From Limnephilus marmoratus (taxonomy: Eukaryota > Arthropoda > Insecta > Trichoptera > Limnephilidae), in contig OU862913.1 of assembly GCA_917880885.1 (NCBI GenBank), positions 43,619,460 through 43,683,459 of the forward strand: a stretch of 64,000 nucleotides of DNA, given 5' to 3'. The number at the start of each line of letters is the position of its first letter. The first letter of the stretch is position 1. Made by a program: the position numbers and the translations under genes. The notes beneath the pieces were generated by a model. That model searched no databases, was not told the origin of the DNA, and saw only the letters and a program-made list of their open reading frames with translations. Positions 59,701-62,700 of this stretch are shown here, one piece after another.

Positions 59701-62700
59701 TATAGAACTAGCGCAGATTAGTGAAAAATCACGAATTGACTGAATTCTCCATAATCAGTTCCAATTTTGAAAATGGCAATTTATATTTGTAGTTAGTTTA
59801 TCGCTTGTCTGAATTCTCCAGAAAAAAGTTTATTGAACTGGAGTTACAGACAGACAGAATCACAACCGAAATTAGCACCTTTTTTATTATTATTTAAAAT
59901 GTTACGGTTAATAATCCGTGGAAAAGTAAAGTAATCATATTTATTAATGAATACTTTTTTATTGCAAAAAAAATTTAAAAAATTTTAAAACTGGTGACGG
60001 GGACACGTGCGGGATGTTCACGTGTGTCATGCGTCATGCCGGAATATCGGCATACCGCACCTAAAGGGTTAAGGAATATTATTGCATCGTAATACCACCT
60101 CACAGCTTTTTTCTAAAATAAATTATTGTTTTCAACACAAACAAAAATCTATAATTGACCAATTTTTAATTTCAGGGTGAAATTCACGAGCAGAATTCTG
60201 CCAGTCTGTCTCCACACGGGCACCCCTCTTCCCGACACTGGCTTCATACAAACTGAACACGTGGAAGGAAAGGTTAGAACACTTTTCTCTGTCTTCATGA
60301 TGAACAATGACCAATGATGTGATAACGACAAGATTGACAGCTGTCGCCGGTACTAAGTGTACATTTTTTTAATAGATGTCCAACAAACATGCCGTTTTCC
60401 CGCAGGGGTAGGCAGAGAGGATGGTCCGCTACACGCCTCTGTTTTAAAAAACACTATTTGCTTCGTTCACGTTGTACATCGTCTTATGCATAGGTACTCT
60501 TCTGTTATTCTGAATTTTGAGATGGCTCAACTCAAGTAGGTACTTGATTCACTCGATCGTGCCATGTCGTCCTTGGGCGTGCCACACTTCTTCTACCATT
60601 CACTTATGCATCTTATATTCTCCTAGCACTTCTTTCACCGTCCATCCGCTCTACATATAAAAACCATCTGATTTTCCCATTATAAAACCTTTTCATTATT
60701 ACATGCTCTCCCGATCTCCACATGTTTATGGTTTTTCTACCACTCTAAAGAGGTGCAAATATACAAACAAAGATATTTTATTAAAATTAAATGTTGATTA
60801 AAGGACACTCTTCCAAGATCTCCATGGTCAAGTGGTTAAGATCCTCGGTGACGAATTCAGAGGTAACGGGTTCAAATCCTGACGTGTAATAACGTGTAAT
60901 GACGTGTAAACGTCACAATAAATAATTAAATCATTTAAATAACACACCATGTTCGTGGCACGTTCCAGAGTAAATGGTATTGTCAGTATCGCCCTGGTGA
61001 ATGACTGGAGAAATAATGGCTCTATCGTGTTTGGTGACCAGATCTAATTAGTCAGCCTTCCCACCTTCCTCCTCCCATCTCCTTCTCCTCCCCACTTCCT
61101 TCAGTTTCACAACATGCCTACATTGGGGATGCCATAGTCCCACTGGCTCTAGACGGTTAGGAGCATTTGGGAGACTTGTGCTGTATTCACATTAAAAACA
61201 TATTTCATTAATACCTCACTTCATATTGTAATAGTATAGGGATAGCGCGGTAGAAATGTTCTTTGGTTGATTTTGCTTTGTTATTCCCACTAAGTTTAAT
61301 TCATTTAATGGGTCTAACGATGCTAAATAACTAATAAAGCTAAAAACAAAATTAATTATTAATTTGGGAGGCGGGTATGGGTACTGCCGCCTCGGAAACC
61401 ATTTATTGAATAACCAACACCTCTGACATAGGTCACACCATGTGGTTTGCCACGTTTGGTGATTTAGCTGGGGTACCCATGCTAATGGGGTGAGATTTGT
61501 CTAGGTCTTTGCGACGGGTCCATTTACCCACCTACTACTTAACGGGTCGGATCGGGAGAATCTGGTTGAGGGAGAACTTTGAACAATCCAGACGGACCTA
61601 TGGCACCGCAGAGGGAGGGATGGATTAACACGTTGACCCCCAGATTCCTACCCACCCCTGATACCTTTTTTTCTTCCCAGAACTTCCTCTCCTTCTTTTT
61701 CCAATAAAAACTCTCCACACAGCATCTACAAAGATGCCACAGATCCAGAGGTATTTTTCCCCTCAGGGCCTCCTGTGAGGAGTTAAAAAAAACACTGCTA
61801 ATATTAATTTCCTCTTGTATATTTGTTGCAAAAAGTAATAGCGCATTTGTTCTCACAAGATAATCTTTAATCAGTTGGTTTGTTTTTCAACATTTCAGAC
61901 GAGCATGCAGAGAGTGTCTCAGGAGGAGTGCTCTAGAGTATTTCCCACTAAGAGCTGGCGCCCTGCCGGCGTAAAACATGACGTGGAGATTTGCAGCCGC
62001 CCAGTCAACACAACTGGGGGATGTCCGGTATGTAACGCTGAGATGTATTGTAAACCAAGCTTATTATACTGTAGATTTTTTTTTTAAATTAATTATTTTT
62101 ACTACAAACATTAATATTACAAGAAATTACATAATAACAAAAAAGTAGTAACGCAAAGCTGCTGAAGATAGCCGACATGTGACAATCATTATTGACGTGC
62201 GCCATAGAATAAAGAATAACAAAACAGTGGGCGTGTTTTGTGATACAAAAGTCTGACTATTATTTGCTTTAAATATTATTATACATATCCTGTATAATAA
62301 TTAAATCCAAATGGGAAAGCAATATTCAACGTGAGACAGAGCGCGTGCTAAATGGGCTAGAACCAAAATGTATTAAGTCGGTGGCGACGATGGTTCTATT
62401 TAAATCTGCGTGAAAGGCTTTTCTAGTTTTTACGCAAATAACATAAGTTTTCCACTGAAATTGTGAGATTTGTAAGTAGTTATGTTTATTATTGGTATTA
62501 GGTATGATGGTCTTCCACCAAGGTGATACTGAAAGTATTTTCAATTCTTGAACGTGCCGGAAATGTAATAAAATTATTTCAATTAAATTATATGTGATTT
62601 TTTTTACATTAGCTCCACACAGGAGGCCCTGAGTAAATTAATTCCCCTCATGGCCTTTTTCATCTTTGGGGATGCTGTGTGGAGGGTTTTTTTAATGAAA

